A stretch of DNA of 64,000 nucleotides, from the NCBI GenBank assembly GCA_027943335.1, contig BSBK01002928.1:232501-296500 (forward strand). Direction: 5' to 3'. The notes below the pieces were generated by a model. The model saw only the letters and a program-made list of their open reading frames with translations, ran no database searches and was not told the origin of the DNA. Shown here piece by piece: positions 11,392 to 23,387 of this stretch (its first letter is position 1; the number at the start of each line of letters is the position of its first letter). The stretch is from Chamaecyparis obtusa. Its lineage: Eukaryota > Streptophyta > Pinopsida > Cupressales > Cupressaceae. Position numbers and translations under genes: made by a program.

Positions 11392-13110
11392 TAGAGGAAA
11401 TTCCATTTACAACACTATTGGACCGTCTTTTTGAAAAAAACCTTTGCATCAAGCTTTTGATTATCAGTTAGCCCCCTTTTCTAACACCGAGAGATTTGAT
11501 TACATCAATATGGAAAAATATGATTAAGGTGCACACAAAAGACATGACTTTGATTCCTTTGAGGATGAAGAACCCAAACAAGAAGAAATCTGAAAGTGAC
11601 AAGAAGACATGCATTTTCACAAGGTGATGCAAGCCATCATGAGCCAAGATAAAGATCACTTTTTCATGCATCTCACTTCCATGAGTGTGAAGCTACCACT
11701 TGAATTTGATGTGAATGACCTATTATAAAAAGAGGAAGAGTCTCCTCTCATTGCCCTTACTAAACAACTTTAGGATCTACGCTATGAGATTTCAAAACTA
11801 AAGAAGGATAAGGACCAACCCTCTAACAAGTATTCACTTGAATCAATTTGTCCTTTCACCTTTGACACAAATCTCTACATGCCACCTTTCCCATCCAAGG
11901 TGGAGATCCCTAAATATGACAAGTATGATGGCAATAAGGATCCTCAGGATCATGTACATGAATTTTGTGCTCTAAGAATGAAATTTATGCATGAATAGAC
12001 CTATCTGATGAGACTCATTTCTCTAAGTCTTTTTGGTGAAGCCATGAGTTGGTTCACCTCACTTGCTGCTAGCATTAAGACCTTTGACAAGCTGGTTTGA
12101 TAGTTCATCCAACAATATTCCTACAATATCTCTCATATTGTCACCATGCTTGATTTATGCAATACTAGGTAGTGTGTGGGAGAACCCTTTGTCACATTCC
12201 TCTAGTGATTGTGATGAATGTTTGATCGATACCCCCAACAGATTCCTAAGACTGAGAAAATTGACATATTGATCAACACTTTGGTTCTTGAAATGAACTA
12301 CACATTGCAGATGCAAAGACATGCTTCATTTGACAAGTTGGTTGAATCATCTATACACATAAAGGATGTCCTTGTTCAAAAGGGCATGATTACTCTTTAG
12401 TATAAAGAACACAAATCCTCTTCCAATAACCAGCATAACAAGGACAAGCACAAGTTCTATAATAAAACCAAATATGTTGTCAATGAAGGAATCATAGGTA
12501 CAACCTCAACGTCTACCACTATGATCCAACCTTCAACTTATCCACTGGTATCCAAGTTGTGAAAGCTAATAAGAGAAACCAAACAGCCTTTGAAACAAAG
12601 GCTAACAAAGATAGGCCATGGCTCCCTAGGCCTAAGAGAGATTTCACTCCTCTTGGATAATCACTTGAGAATGGCTTAAAGATGTTTTTAAACAACAAGA
12701 TCATCACTTTCCCTGACAACTATAAACCATATGATCCTGAGATAAAGCCTAAGTGGTGGAATGACAACCATTATTGCAATTACCATCGTAAAAAAGGCCA
12801 CAAGACCAATGATTCCATGAAGCTTAAACATCTCATCTATGATTTGATTGATAATGAGACCATTGTGATTGATCTCCCACAAACAAATATTAATCATAAG
12901 GATCTCAAGGAGCCTTTTCCAAAATATGAGAAAGGGGAGTCATCTAAGGTAAAAGAAAACAATGGTTACACATACTCTGATACTGATAATGTGATCCACA
13001 TGCCTAAGTCCTCTAACCATATTGTCAATGTTATCAAGATAAAAGGAAAGGATCGGACTGAATCATCTAACACAGTAACCCATTCCCAAGGAAAATTCAC
13101 TTTATGAGGA
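11392..13110 (+). pseudogene. Element E gag, decayed
   Basis: Gag forms the virus-like particle and packages the RNA. Recognisable segments in order are: a start region near 11392 related to the N-terminus of G gag; PFTFDTNLYMPPFPSKVEIP and PKYDKYDG near 11850-11935; FGEAMSWFTSLAASIKTFDKL near 12030-12100; and YPQQIPKTEKIDILINTLVL near 12225. A CX2HX4HX4C-type knuckle near 12770 (YCNYHRKKGHKTND) has its last Cys changed to Ser. Stops and frame changes occur throughout, for example TAG after MKFMHE near 11996. The piece at 12682-13107 is the longest open stretch (141 codons). Confidence 0.8.
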
Positions 13111-13189
13111 GATGTTTAGTCCTCCTCCTCATCTTCCAAAGAAACAAAAACTCAAGCATTGAAACCAAATACCTCATCTACCACATGTG

Positions 13190-13923
13190 ATTAAAATTTG
13201 GTTGATAAGCTCCAACGCACATCAACTAAAATTTCAATCCTTGAACTTCTTAAAATCTCTCCTTCTCATAGGGATATTCTAGATCAAGCCCTCCTAATGA
13301 CCAATGTTCCTAAGGACTTAGACATAGATAAGTTCCAGTCCATGGTTGATCATCTTGCTTCTCCTCATTACCTAACTTTTTCAGAAGAAGATGAAAAATC
13401 TATCAGCCACCTGCATAACCAACCCCTCCATATTGAAGTCTAAATACACAAGCATAGGGTAAAATGCATTTTGATAGATGGAGGCACAGGTTTGAATATT
13501 TATACTTTTAACTTGGTTAAGGCTCTTGGTTTCTCAAAACATGCTATTGGTCCTCTATGGAAAGTAACAATCAAAGCATATGATGAAGATGAACGTTCTT
13601 CAAAAGGCATGGTGGTCTTGCCCATCCGGGTAGGTCCTATTCAAAGATATGTCATTTTTTAGGTCTTGGACCTTCCCCTAGCATATAACATACTTATGGG
13701 TCCCCCATGGATCCACAAAATGCAGGATGTACATTCCACATATCACCAATGCATTAAATTACCTCATAATGAAATTGAGGTTACTATTCATACAAACTCC
13801 ACATATACTTGTAAAAATCTTAAATAGACTGAAAGCATGGTTCCCCACAATAAGGAAGCCCTACAAAATCAAGAAACTAAAAATTCTAGACAAACAACGT
13901 TGGATGCTTTTCAAAAGAAGTTG
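13190..13923 (+). pseudogene. Element E protease region
   Basis: The region starts with VDKLQRTSTKISILELLKIS, the conserved lead-in to the protease, and continues through PHYLTFSEEDEKS and HNQPLHIEV. The retropepsin box VLIDGGTGLNIYTF near 13470 keeps its catalytic Asp. It is followed by IKAYDEDERSSKG and LAYNILMGPPWIHKMQ, both conserved in B and G. TAA at 13441 and TAG near 13660 interrupt the frame. The region ends at the insertion point of element D. Confidence 0.85.
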
Positions 13924-14297
13924 TGTAAGATTTGAGCAATACAAATCCACAAAACCCGAAGATCACCTGTTACAAGGAAGTAGAGACAAGAAGAGGGCAA
14001 GGGTTTGACTAAAAAATATGAAGAAGAAAATATCCTCAATTAATCAATGAATTAAATGTACAATGGATCATCATTATAAAGGAGATCGAAAGCCTTGAAA
14101 ATCAAGCCCTAGTGCATGTAATAATTAGTTAAATTATTACAAGACTAATGCATGCAAGTTTATATTTAAAACAACTAGTGCATAAGTTTAAATCAACTAG
14201 TGCATGTGTGTTTAAATATAAACAACTAAAAATAAAAGTTTTGACATCTTAAGAAGGGAGTAAAGTTAATTAATATAATTAATACTTTACTCTAACA
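13924..14297 (-). repeat. Element D 3' LTR
   Basis: It begins TGTAAGATTTGAGC and ends CTCTAACA, aligning with 47073-47435. Compared with the partner it has an extra short duplication of the ACTAGTGCAT region and lacks a 14-base piece near its start. Confidence 0.9.
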
Positions 14298-14313
14298 CCC
14301 CCCCTTAAGATGA
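14298..14313 (-). promoter_or_regulatory. Element D polypurine tract
   Basis: The minus strand reads CTTAAGGGGGGG immediately before the LTR, a good primer for plus-strand synthesis. Confidence 0.75.
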
Positions 14314-15634
14314 GCAACAATGCAACTACAAACAATGCAAGAAGAAAGCAAAGGAAACTATAGTGATGAAAGCATAAAATGGGTCCTAACAACATGGCCT
14401 AATGAGGTACCCAAGTACAAAAGAGAGTCTCTATAAAGTGGAGAAATAGAGAAAACCACATGGGAAAAACTCTACTCCAAAAGGAGACAAAGACTAATTT
14501 GAAGGACTAAAGAAGCCTCCAAAACTAGGAATGTTTCAGAAAATAGGAACAAAGATGAACATGTACAACATCATTGAAGCATGAAACTACAAACTCTGTC
14601 AAGAAGAAACTGATGATCTGAAGATCCTCCACAAAAATATGACTAGGTAGAGAAGACTGTAATCTGCATGAGTGCCCTCAAATAACACTACTCAAATAAG
14701 GAGGCAAACAAAGGCAAACACCTAAACTCGAAGATACAGATGACATAAACACCAAAAGTCTGAAGAGCTAACAAATCAAAGCTGGAAGAGTACATCCAAA
14801 AATAGGAAAGAAAGAGTATCCATATGGTAAATGATCCATCTCACCAGAATGCATAGGTACCCAGCCACTGCAACTGCCTAGTACATAGAATCGACTATTG
14901 AATACATAGCTCACACTATCAAACCAAGGAAGTAGTAGAACCAATAGTAGAAACCCCCCCATACTGCTAAGAAGGAATTAATAATAGGTACACTGAAAAG
15001 ATCATCCAATATGAACTGCATGATGAAGAAGAATCTGAAACATTGAATGTGCAAAGAGAGTACAAACACATATAGAGATACCTGAGGCTAATGTCATTGG
15101 AAGAATGCTCACATGACAAAAGAAGATGGAAAACAAAGGAAAACATCAAACCCCCCTAGCACTTTACAATGGAGTGCAAGTACATAAAGCACGCACATGT
15201 GTAAGATCCCATCATACAATAGAATGACACTTTATCTCAGTGTGTGTGCATAAAAGAATGCTACAAAAATGAAGTATACACTACTCAAAGAAGAGCTAAG
15301 GCTACTAAAATAAAAGAACAACCTAAGAAGAGCCATCCCTTAAAGGGAAGAGATCCTAGGACCTATAACATCCAAGATATCCACCAAAGTGCAGAAATGC
15401 AAAAAATTGAATAAAATATACTTGGAGAAGAATCTAGAAAAATGACTCATAGATCTAGAAAGATCTCAGAACAAGCTTTCCAATGACATCGTGCTTTCCC
15501 AAAATAGAGTTTGGATGTGAAATATAGAGCTTTCAGAGTGTAAAACTAAACATCTAGCTTTGACAGTAAAAAACACATCAAAAAAGAAAAATCAGAAATT
15601 CAAACCTCCAGATCTAGATAGAGCTCGGAACCAA
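14314..15634 (-). other. Element D interior, 3' half, non-coding
   Basis: No frame on either strand shows retroviral motifs or any other domain I recognise. Open stretches on the minus strand are at most about 65 codons (for example 14962-14768) and look accidental. The sequence continues at 46350 once element B is removed. Confidence 0.6.
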
Positions 15635-15639
15635 CTTTC

Positions 15640-16660
15640 TATATGTGGTGGAATGTGGACCTCGAATCCAACTACACACGCAACATGGTCATTACTCACA
15701 TGATTGAATTACAAGAGAGAGTATGAATTACTCAATATGAAATCCATCATGAAGCGACCTATTGCCTCCTATGTAGATGGGGTGTTTAATTACTCTTAGA
15801 TTGGAGAGACAACAACCATAAGACCGATTCTACAACGGAGGATTTTCAAAAGCTATGATAATAAGCAAAAAATGAATTAAACTAGAATGAGTGCAATTTA
15901 ATCTAAGATGCTTTAAAAGAAATATGATATTAATCTAGATAGCTTGAAAGGAAATATGAAGTGCAAATTATTCTAAAGTACTTGAAAGAAATATGAGATT
16001 AGACTAAGCTATGAGCAAATAAGCCAAACTAAGTATATGAATATGCAATATTAAACTAAATGGAAATTGCAATAAAATGCAATTAAAAGCCTTGAAATTG
16101 AGACACAAAAATACTATAGTTTAATTACTCTCAAAAATTTCTCCCCTTGAATGAAGAAATGAGGCTCATTAAGTAGAAAAGCCCGAGAAGAGAATGAAGG
16201 GGTTCTTGATTTGAAACTCCTGACTCTTCATTCCCATTTGAGACAAAAATGCATAAATTACTTATTAAAAGAATGGAAAATGCCACACAGGGTGACCTTT
16301 CGAATATTATGAATTTGTAATTCAAAAATGAGTGTCCATTCAAATAACAAGTAATTATTAATTCCTTTTCATGTATATTAGCCAAATGGGGTGGGTTTAA
16401 TTTAATTCTAAGTACTTAGGACTTTAGGATTAAATTAATTTATCATAGGGGTAATTTAGCTAATAAAAGTCGAAGACTTTAGGAATTAATTTTAATATTT
16501 GATTAATGCAATTTAGGGTCTTTGCAATTGACATCAAGTCGAATTAAGTCAGGTAGGAGAGAGAAAATTGCCTAGGAAACTAGGACTTTGGAGATGTAAA
16601 ATTGACGAAAATGCACCAAAATTGATTGAATTTATTAGGTGCCAATTTTAGGGTATCACA
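15640..16660 (-). repeat. Element B 3' LTR
   Basis: It begins TATATGTGGTGG, where the 5' LTR has TGTATGTGGTGG, so the terminal G has mutated. It ends GGGTATCACA. The ctttc duplication fixes its outer edge. Confidence 0.9.
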
Positions 16661-16676
16661 TTTTCCCCTCTTTGAA
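16661..16676 (-). promoter_or_regulatory. Element B polypurine tract
   Basis: The minus strand reads CAAAGAGGGGAAAA right before the 3' LTR. Element C has nearly the same tract, so the two families are related. Confidence 0.8.
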
Positions 16677-16735
16677 TTGATGTGCGAACAACACGTTGAT
16701 TCAAAGAATAGTCTGAAGTGACAGATGACAAGAAA

Positions 16736-17115
16736 TTCGACAGTCTAGGTTAGGTTGCCAAGACACCGAATAGTTCAAAGCATGATTTTCTGAAGTCTAA
16801 GTTAGATTGCAAACACAACGGTCTTGAGAGAAGATGAGAATCAGGGTTAGGTTGCCCTAATGCCTAGAATGAGATTTAGATGCAAACTTAGGACTATCTC
16901 CAGAATCAGGGTTAAATTGCCCCAATACGAAGCTTAGCCCTCCGAGACCTGGGTTAGATTGCCCAAATAATGGTCTAAGAGAGATTTCGAGAGCCATCTT
17001 TAGAATGAAGCTTGACTCCCAAGAATTAGGGTTAGATTGCCCCAATACATAAAAGATTTTGAGAACCATCTCCAGAATGAAGCTTGATTCCTGAGGATCC
17101 GAGTTAGATTGCTAA
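16736..17115. repeat. Tandem repeats around GGGTTAGATTGCCC
   Basis: At least seven copies of a GGGTTAGATTGCCC-like core lie near 16745, 16797, 16841, 16905, 16950, 17023 and 17096. They are separated by 40-75 bases that often contain CTCCAGAATGA or TTGAGA. The array lies between the polypurine tract and the antisense gene of B. No coding role is evident. Confidence 0.75.
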
Positions 17116-17757
17116 GATACCTAAAAGATAGATGACTAGATAGCAAGATTCAAGGCATCGAGATGCCCCTAGCAATGAGAAATGATGATTCAGATCATAT
17201 TGATTCAAGAATTGATTCGACAAGATTCAAATGATGCAATCATCCTACCCCCTCGGGAGCAAAATCGAAAGATGACATATCGGAAGGATGATTGACAACA
17301 AGAGATTGTAGAGCAGAAGCAATTAGACTAGATTTGAGAAGCTGCAGAAGCAAATCAGAGCAAAGCAGAGGTCCTGTTGACCAATTTTGACCATGGTTGA
17401 CCAGATTTGACTAGAGTTGATTAGAGTTGACTTTGATGAAAAGAGAAAAGATCTTGAGAACATGATACAAAGATAAAGGTCTGGCAGGAAGATGATGCTA
17501 GAAGGTTGACTGCACAAGCGTCCGATCCCAAAAGGGTCCAAAATTTAAAACATGATTTCAAGCTATCTAAAGATGTCAGATTTCAATTTCAATCCTGAAA
17601 ATGGATTTAGAGCAGTTGATTTAGCCAAGGGTGAAATTTTTTGCGCAAAACAGAGCACTTTTGAAAATTAGGTCAAAAGCTATACAAGGCCTAGAGGGGT
17701 CATTTTCAATTCATTATTCCCCTTCATCTTCTTGTGATTTTGAGCTCTGAGAGAGAA
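17116..17757. other. Element B 3' region upstream of the antisense gene
   Basis: No coding frame is recognised. The sequence includes four GTTGACCA/GTTGACT words at 17378-17435 (plus strand). The last 100 bases are pyrimidine-rich and probably hold the promoter and leader of the antisense PMD gene, although no clear TATA box is visible. Confidence 0.5.
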
Positions 17758-17835
17758 ATGGAGGGTCTTCCACTACATACACACTGATTTGAGTGCTCTT
17801 GATGATACACCCAACTAGTGGAGTACGACGCACCT

Positions 17836-18307
17836 GTAAGTAGTCAATAAACCTCCTTGCATTTCAATTTGTATTGCTTTTTAGGTCAATTTAGGGTAGA
17901 TTTAGCAAATTTTAGGTCGTGTTCTTCCAATCTCGTGCGAGGAAGTAGATTCCTCATGCCGACCTAGGTCTCCCTTCACGCGAGGAAGTAGTTTCCTCAC
18001 ACCAGTTAGGTCTTCTTCGTGTGGGCTCTATCTGGAAGCTCACGTGAGCTGAAAGGTGGTCCCGCGCAAGATTGTAGCAATTCACGCAAGGTCGAGTCCT
18101 GTCTCGTGCGAGAAAACAATTTTCTCACGCGAAAAGTTGTTGTAGAGTTTGAAGTCTTTTACCAAAATTTGTCAAATTTGCGTAAAATCAGCCAAGTATA
18201 GTGTCACAGAGCCATGTCTAGGATAGATGCCTTATTGCATTTGTTGTTGTTGTGTTAAAAAGCCATCATATCAAGATATTGATCCAATGTCATCACTTGC
18301 TTTGCAG
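17836..18307 (+). other. Putative intron of the PMD gene
   Basis: It starts GTAAGT and ends TGCTTTGCAG, 472 bases long, phase 0. It contains most copies of a CTCACGCGAG-type motif (see next feature). The splice assignment is by sequence match and frame only. Confidence 0.55.
17931..18137. repeat. Iterated TCTCGTGCGAG / TCACGCGAGG palindromic motif
   Basis: About eight copies of a short near-palindrome lie at about 17931, 17976, 18016, 18038, 18061, 18081, 18102 and 18124. Several pair with a neighbouring copy to form stem-loops. Examples are GCGAGGAA, GTAGA, TTCCTC and CGAGAAAA, CAA, TTTTCTC. The same motif recurs in the leader of B at 43470-43585 and 45080-45215. Confidence 0.75.
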
Positions 18308-19174
18308 ATTGACTTCCCTGACGTCACCTTCAGGATGCACCATCCTGTGATTACCACCCTAGTGTAGAGATTGACAAATGTAGAGAGTGCTCATATTCAG
18401 GGACTCAGTTTGGGATTCTTGCATGATTTACCTGACATTTGGGTAAATCACAATCTTCTTGGTGCATTGGTAGAGCGTTTCCATCCGGAGATGAACACTT
18501 TTCACTTTTTGATGCGGGAGATGACAGTGACTCCCAAGGATGTATACAGGATTCTGCGGATACTAGTCCATGGTGCTTGAGTGGAGTATGAGACACAACC
18601 GTGGTAGGGTATAATAGCCTTAAGGATGATCTTCAGGGATGATCTAGTGATGGGCTGGGCTATCTCCTGGGATGATTTGATCAACAAGCATGGCGGTGCT
18701 CATCTTTTTGCCATTGTTCTTGCTATGTTTATGAGCTACTAGTTTGTTCCAGATTGAGGTCAGCATGGTCTAGAGTGAAAATGGGGCACGATGCTATAGA
18801 GGATGTTGGAGAGGCCAGCCATTAGGTTCAGATGGGGAAAGTGCATGCTAGCCCACATGTATCATGAGATAGTATATCGCAGCATGAGGATGATGGTAGT
18901 AGGTGTCTTTGTCTTACAGATCTGGGCCTGGGAGCATCTCCCTATTTGCAGGCCTATCTTCCATGACACACAGCAGCAGCTTGAGCCGTATATTTATAGG
19001 TATGCAGGTTCAATGACCCAGCCTCTACTAGGTAAGATGAAGCAGTGGAGAGGACAGCTAGACGACATGGTAGCTATAGTATGGAGACCTTGGGTGGCTA
19101 CTAAGCCATGGGATGATGCTCGGAGAGAGTTTTCGCATATGTTTGTATCTCATCCACTGATTAGACGTAGTGTC

Positions 19175-20450
19175 TGTGTGTGTGAATTTTGTACCTGATC
19201 TGTAGACACAACACTTCAGTAAAACATTAGAGGTTATCTATAATCAAAATCGTGCAAAATTGAAATCTAATTTAACCAAGCGATTTACTGCCTTCTAGTA
19301 GGTGCGAGATTAATGTTCTCAGATTGTTATCGAGATCAGTGACCTAGATGACACCTAAATGAAAGATTTGAATGCCAAACTGATATGAAATATGAATGCA
19401 ATTAATCTATTTTTTTGATATTTTCTATGCAATAATAATGAAAAACTGATATGAATTTATGCTAATATGGAAATTGATATGCAATGCTAATCTAGAAATG
19501 ATATGATATGAGAATGAAAATTCTAACAATAATATGAAAGCTATGAATTTGAAATTGATCTTACAAAGGTGTCAATTCGCAAGAGCTTTGATTTTCCCAA
19601 TTCCAATTCTCCAGCATGATTGTGCAAATTTGTGGATGACTTTGGCAAAGTAAGCTTGCAAAATTATGAGATCCTGTGGATGCAAATTTGAGAGATGATT
19701 GAGAGATGAGCTGAAGCCTTGATTTTATAGAAATCCAGGGCTTTGGAGGTCCATGGGAAAAAAAGCCATAAATCACTCAAATAACTCAGGTTGATTTTTG
19801 AGTTATTTTTAAATAAAGGATAATTAACTCACAAAAACATGCAAAAGCTAAGCTTTAACTCAAAATAGAGTTTAGCTTTAATTGATAATTGATAGTTGTC
19901 TGCTTTTATGATTGTGCGTGTTTTATTTATGAATTAATTTAATAATAAAGTGATTTATTTTCAACTTAACTACTTTTAAAAATAAAACAATTGATTTATG
20001 GGTTAATCAATTATTTAATCAAACTTTTATTAAAAACTATATTATTAAATAATGACAACTTGCTTTAATTAATTAAATAAGAATTTAATCAATTATTCAT
20101 ATGATATTAGATTTATTGTCAAAATTAAATAATACAATTAATAATAGATAGAATTAAATTTAATTACATAATTAAGTGGCAAATATTAAATCTAATTAAT
20201 TAAATATAAAAATATTTAATTAATCAAACTTTAGGATAAATATGATTTATTGCCAAATAATTATAAAATTAAAGATAATTATGATGATTAGGAATATTAC
20301 TAGGAATATTCTCCGATGCAGAATTTAAGATAATCAATTATGATTCGATGATGTTTAGATGTGCCTTAGATTAGGACTTTGATGTCCATTTCATTCGAAT
20401 TGAAGATGTAGGAGATTAATGAACTTATAACCCATTTTTGGGATATTACA
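19175..20450 (-). repeat. Element C 3' LTR
   Basis: It begins TGTGTGTGTGAATTTTG and ends GGGATATTACA, aligning with 30353-31627 and, in inverse orientation, with the LTR of element G. Target duplication base 19174 fixes its left edge. Confidence 0.95.
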
Positions 20451-20466
20451 TTTTGCCCCTCTTTGA
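20451..20466 (-). promoter_or_regulatory. Element C polypurine tract
   Basis: The minus strand reads CAAAGAGGGGCAAAA directly before the 3' LTR. Confidence 0.8.
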
Positions 20467-22822
20467 ATTACTGTGCGAAGTGCAGTGGTTCAAAGACAGT
20501 CTGTGTTTGATAGAGATATGAAACCAATTCGAAATTGATAATTGATATGAGACAGAAGTTGATTGATATTGATTTGATATGGAAATAATAGGTCCTGAAT
20601 GACCAAAGATAATGTTCACTGTAGCAGCAAATGAACCTATGATTGTGAAAAAGTGTCAAAACGCCTGATTCCAAACTTTAGGATTGCTAAGAAGTGAGTG
20701 ACCGGTTCTAGACTCAATTGTCTTAGCAGAACCATGATAGAAATATCACATCTGAACCCTTCAGTTGCCGAAGAACCAAGGAAAGAACACTATGATTCGA
20801 TGGTTGCAAAAATTGATACAGTTTACAAGATTAGGATAATACCAGATTGATATGGATCTTGATGAATCTGATATGCCCCAAGCGATGATAGATTTGCCTC
20901 GAGCGATAAGGAATTTTGATGATTCAGCAACTAGACATGGTTGTTGTCTTGATTACTGAGGAAAATATGATTTCAAATTTGATTACAGACTTGGAATGAT
21001 ATGCAATACCATGCCCCCTTCAGGATTAAAATTGAAATCTGACAAGAAAAGTCAGCGTTGAGAGTTCAGAAGCACGTTAATTGATTGGAAAAGTGGTTAA
21101 ACATGTTGAAGAACACATTCTGCATCATTTGGAGGTCCAAAAGACCAAATTTGACTAGGTTAAACCATGAGGTGACCATAGTTGACCAAGTTGAAATTTT
21201 GATAGTTTGATGTAAGATAATCAGTTAAGTTGAATTATGAATTTCTGTGAAGATCAAAGGTCGAATATGCAAGTAGTTAATAATATGAATGATCTCAAAT
21301 TTGAATTTTGATCCCAAAAAAGGATTCTACTTGCTATTTCATTGGAGGAACCTTCATGTGGGATTCAGCTCTTGTTAGATTTGAAGAATTGATATGAAGA
21401 ATTGTTTAAGCTTTGAAGTTCGTTTAGTCATTGTGAGATCATACAAACATGCAAAATGAAAAGAGACATGCAAAATGAAATGCAACCTAAGACCTAGGAC
21501 CTAGTCATTGATCATATGTTGATTTGTTATCATCATTGAACTTTTAGGTAACCGGATAAATCAATACAATGCCCACTAGCTATGAAACCATAGACATATG
21601 AATATCGATTTGTATGCACAAGAATCAATACAACACCCACTGGTCAACAACCATGGATATATGAATATTGATTTTATTTTCAAAATGTCAAATTAGATAT
21701 AAGCACCAAGGCACAAACATCAGGATGACCTGAATATCATGTCCATTTTGATATAGAAAATTGTATAAGCATCAAAACATAAACATCATGATGACCTAAA
21801 TATGCCTTACATTCAAACACATCAAACAGTCAAGAGATCATTCTAAATCCAGTGTGAATTACCCATAGTGACCCTTTATCATTCACATCCTTAGGTAAGA
21901 TCGTGTTTCACAATAGGAGAAAGAAATCACTCAAAAAGACAATAGTTAGATCAATACTTCTTTGAATCATTCGGGTATCAATGGTCGAGGTACGCATGGC
22001 CATCCAATTTGAGATAGAGGCTCTTACAGTCGGACACCATTTCAATCCGGAATTTCTAAAGTTGTTAGATTTTCACATATAAGTAGAAGACAAAGAAAAG
22101 ATTATGCCCCTAGTCATCACTCTCTAAATCCTGTAAAGGACATCATCGAAGAGCTCAAAAGGACACAATATGCAAAAATCTCAATGCGAATCAATAAGCA
22201 TACAAGGAGATAAAAGAATGTAAAAAAAAAGCATAGATTGTTTTCAGTTTGTGTTTGATTGCGTTGTTGTAGATGCAAAATCCTTTCTGGAGACAAGACA
22301 GACTTGATTGACTCAAATGAAGCTTCAAAGGACTCTGATTGGATATGATATGTCTAAGATACACTGGAGGCCATAGGATATAACATTGATTGCTTCCAAG
22401 TTTAAACATTGATAGGATACAGACACTTGAGCAGATTGGTGTATAAACTGACTTATTGAAAACTGGAAATGCAGAAACAAACCAAGAGATATGTACAAAC
22501 TAAAGTAAAATTGAAAGCTGGGAAAGACCAAGATTGTGCTGATAGATGGATCATTTTGAAACAAGTGGCACCCGTTTGCCGGGTTTTCACCATCTTGGCA
22601 GAGATTCTATTTTTGCTACCAAGGCGCCTATTTCCAGGTTTTCACCAAGGCACTTTTTTTCTTTTTTTTGTATTTTTCATTTTTTCAATTTTTTTGAATT
22701 TTTGATATATTTTTTATTTTTTTGTGAATCATCAATGCGCCTATTGCTAGGTTTTCACCAAGATGTTCATTTTTTCTAATTTTTAGGATTCTTTCAGAAT
22801 ATTTAACCATAGACTGAATGCC
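20467..22822. other. Element C 3' region, non-coding
   Basis: No gene is recognised, and there is no trace of an antisense PMD gene like that of B. A 65-base direct repeat with core AATCAATACAATGCCCACT lies near 21558 and 21625. The pair TAAGCAYCAARGCA plus GATGACCTGAATAT lies near 21695 and 21767 and also occurs in B near 33390 and 33460, so the 3' regions of B and C share ancestry. The end (22570-22770) carries several copies of a CCAGGTTTTCACCA motif within T-rich sequence. Confidence 0.6.
22570..22770. repeat. CCAGGTTTTCACCA motif cluster in C
   Basis: Copies lie near 22577, 22636 and 22749, linked by GCGCCTATT words and separated by T-rich runs. Further copies are near 23950, 23992 and 24053. 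The same motif and T-rich spacing is found in B at 34650-34945. Confidence 0.7.
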
Positions 22823-23267
22823 TTAGGCGTAGAATTTCTTCAGATGGAGAATGTTGATGGGTTCTCAGAGCTGTTCTCCTTCAGTCATTGAAAGTTGATA
22901 GGCACCAGAGCCAAAAGTAGCAGTGATGACAAAAGGACCCATCCAGTTGGGTTCAAACTTCCCCTTGCATTCTCAATGTGATTAATTTTTAAGATTTTCT
23001 CTCAAGACTAGATCACCAACCTGAAATTCTCTGTGTCTGACTTTCTTATTGTAGCCTCTAGACATTCTCTTTTGATACACTCTGAGATGATCATACGCTT
23101 CTTTTCTGTGCTCATCTAGTAGTTCAAGTTCTTGCAACCGAGACACTCTATAGTCATCATCAATTACTAGACCATGCATTCTGATTCTTAGTGATGCGAT
23201 TTCAACCTCAATAGGTAGTACCGCTTTAGACTCATAAACTAAAGTGAAAGGTGTAGCCCTTGTAGGT
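22823..23267 (-). pseudogene. Element C integrase, C-terminal remnant
   Basis: Only the end of integrase remains. In order it reads RTPTRATPFTLVYESKAVLP, a long charged segment with LQELELLDEHRKEAYDHLR, GYNKKVRHREFQVGDLVLRE, and GKFEPNWMGPFVI. It ends NILHLKKFYA at 22823. These match the same parts of B. The zinc-binding and catalytic domains are absent. Upstream the frame runs into a 12-base minisatellite. Stops break it near 22980 and 22870. Confidence 0.85.
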
Positions 23268-23387
23268 GTTCTAATACTTGTTCTAATACTTGTTCTAATA
23301 CTTGTTCTGATATTTATTCTAATACTGGTTCTGATACTTGTTTTGATACTTGTTCTGATACTGGTTCTGATACTTGTTCTGATACTT
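23268..23387 (-). repeat. 12-base minisatellite, ten units, in integrase frame
   Basis: Ten tandem copies of GTTCTRATACTT (plus strand) give AGAACAAGTATY on the minus strand, coding Arg-Thr-Ser-Ile in the integrase frame. One RTSI occurs at this place in normal integrases (YRTSIRTPTGAT), so the array is an expansion of a coding motif. Units differ by single bases. Confidence 0.9.

Larger units (their letters stand above)
17758..19174 (+). pseudogene. Plant mobile domain (PMD) gene, 5' part, antisense in B
   Basis: This gene runs against element B. A likely exon 1 (17758-17835, ATGGAGGGTC start) is followed by a donor CCT-GTAAGT and a 472-base intron. The acceptor TTTGCAG is at 18307, and exon 2 opens in the same frame with IDFPDVTFRMHHPVI. 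Clear PMD motifs follow: LSLGFLHDLPDIWVNHNLL, ALVERFHPEMNTFHFL, EMTVTPKDVYRIL, then FRWGKCMLAHMYHEIV and LQIWAWEHLPICRPI. PMD proteins include the Arabidopsis nuclear proteins MAIN and MAIL1, and PMD genes also occur inside plant transposons. Premature stops are TAG or TGA where CAG or CGA fits. Element C interrupts the coding sequence after codon GTC at 19174. It resumes at 31633. Confidence 0.85.

Noticed and set aside
14768..15149. Minus-strand ORFs of about 60 codons in element D as copia pol remnants
   Set aside because: No copia integrase, RT or RNase H motif is visible in them.
17931..18137. CRISPR-like array
   Set aside because: Repeats are short, degenerate and irregularly spaced, and the context is a plant retrotransposon.
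18371..19198. Host PMD gene such as MAIN or MAIL1
   Set aside because: It lies inside the LTRs of element B between integrase and 3' LTR and is decayed along with the element.
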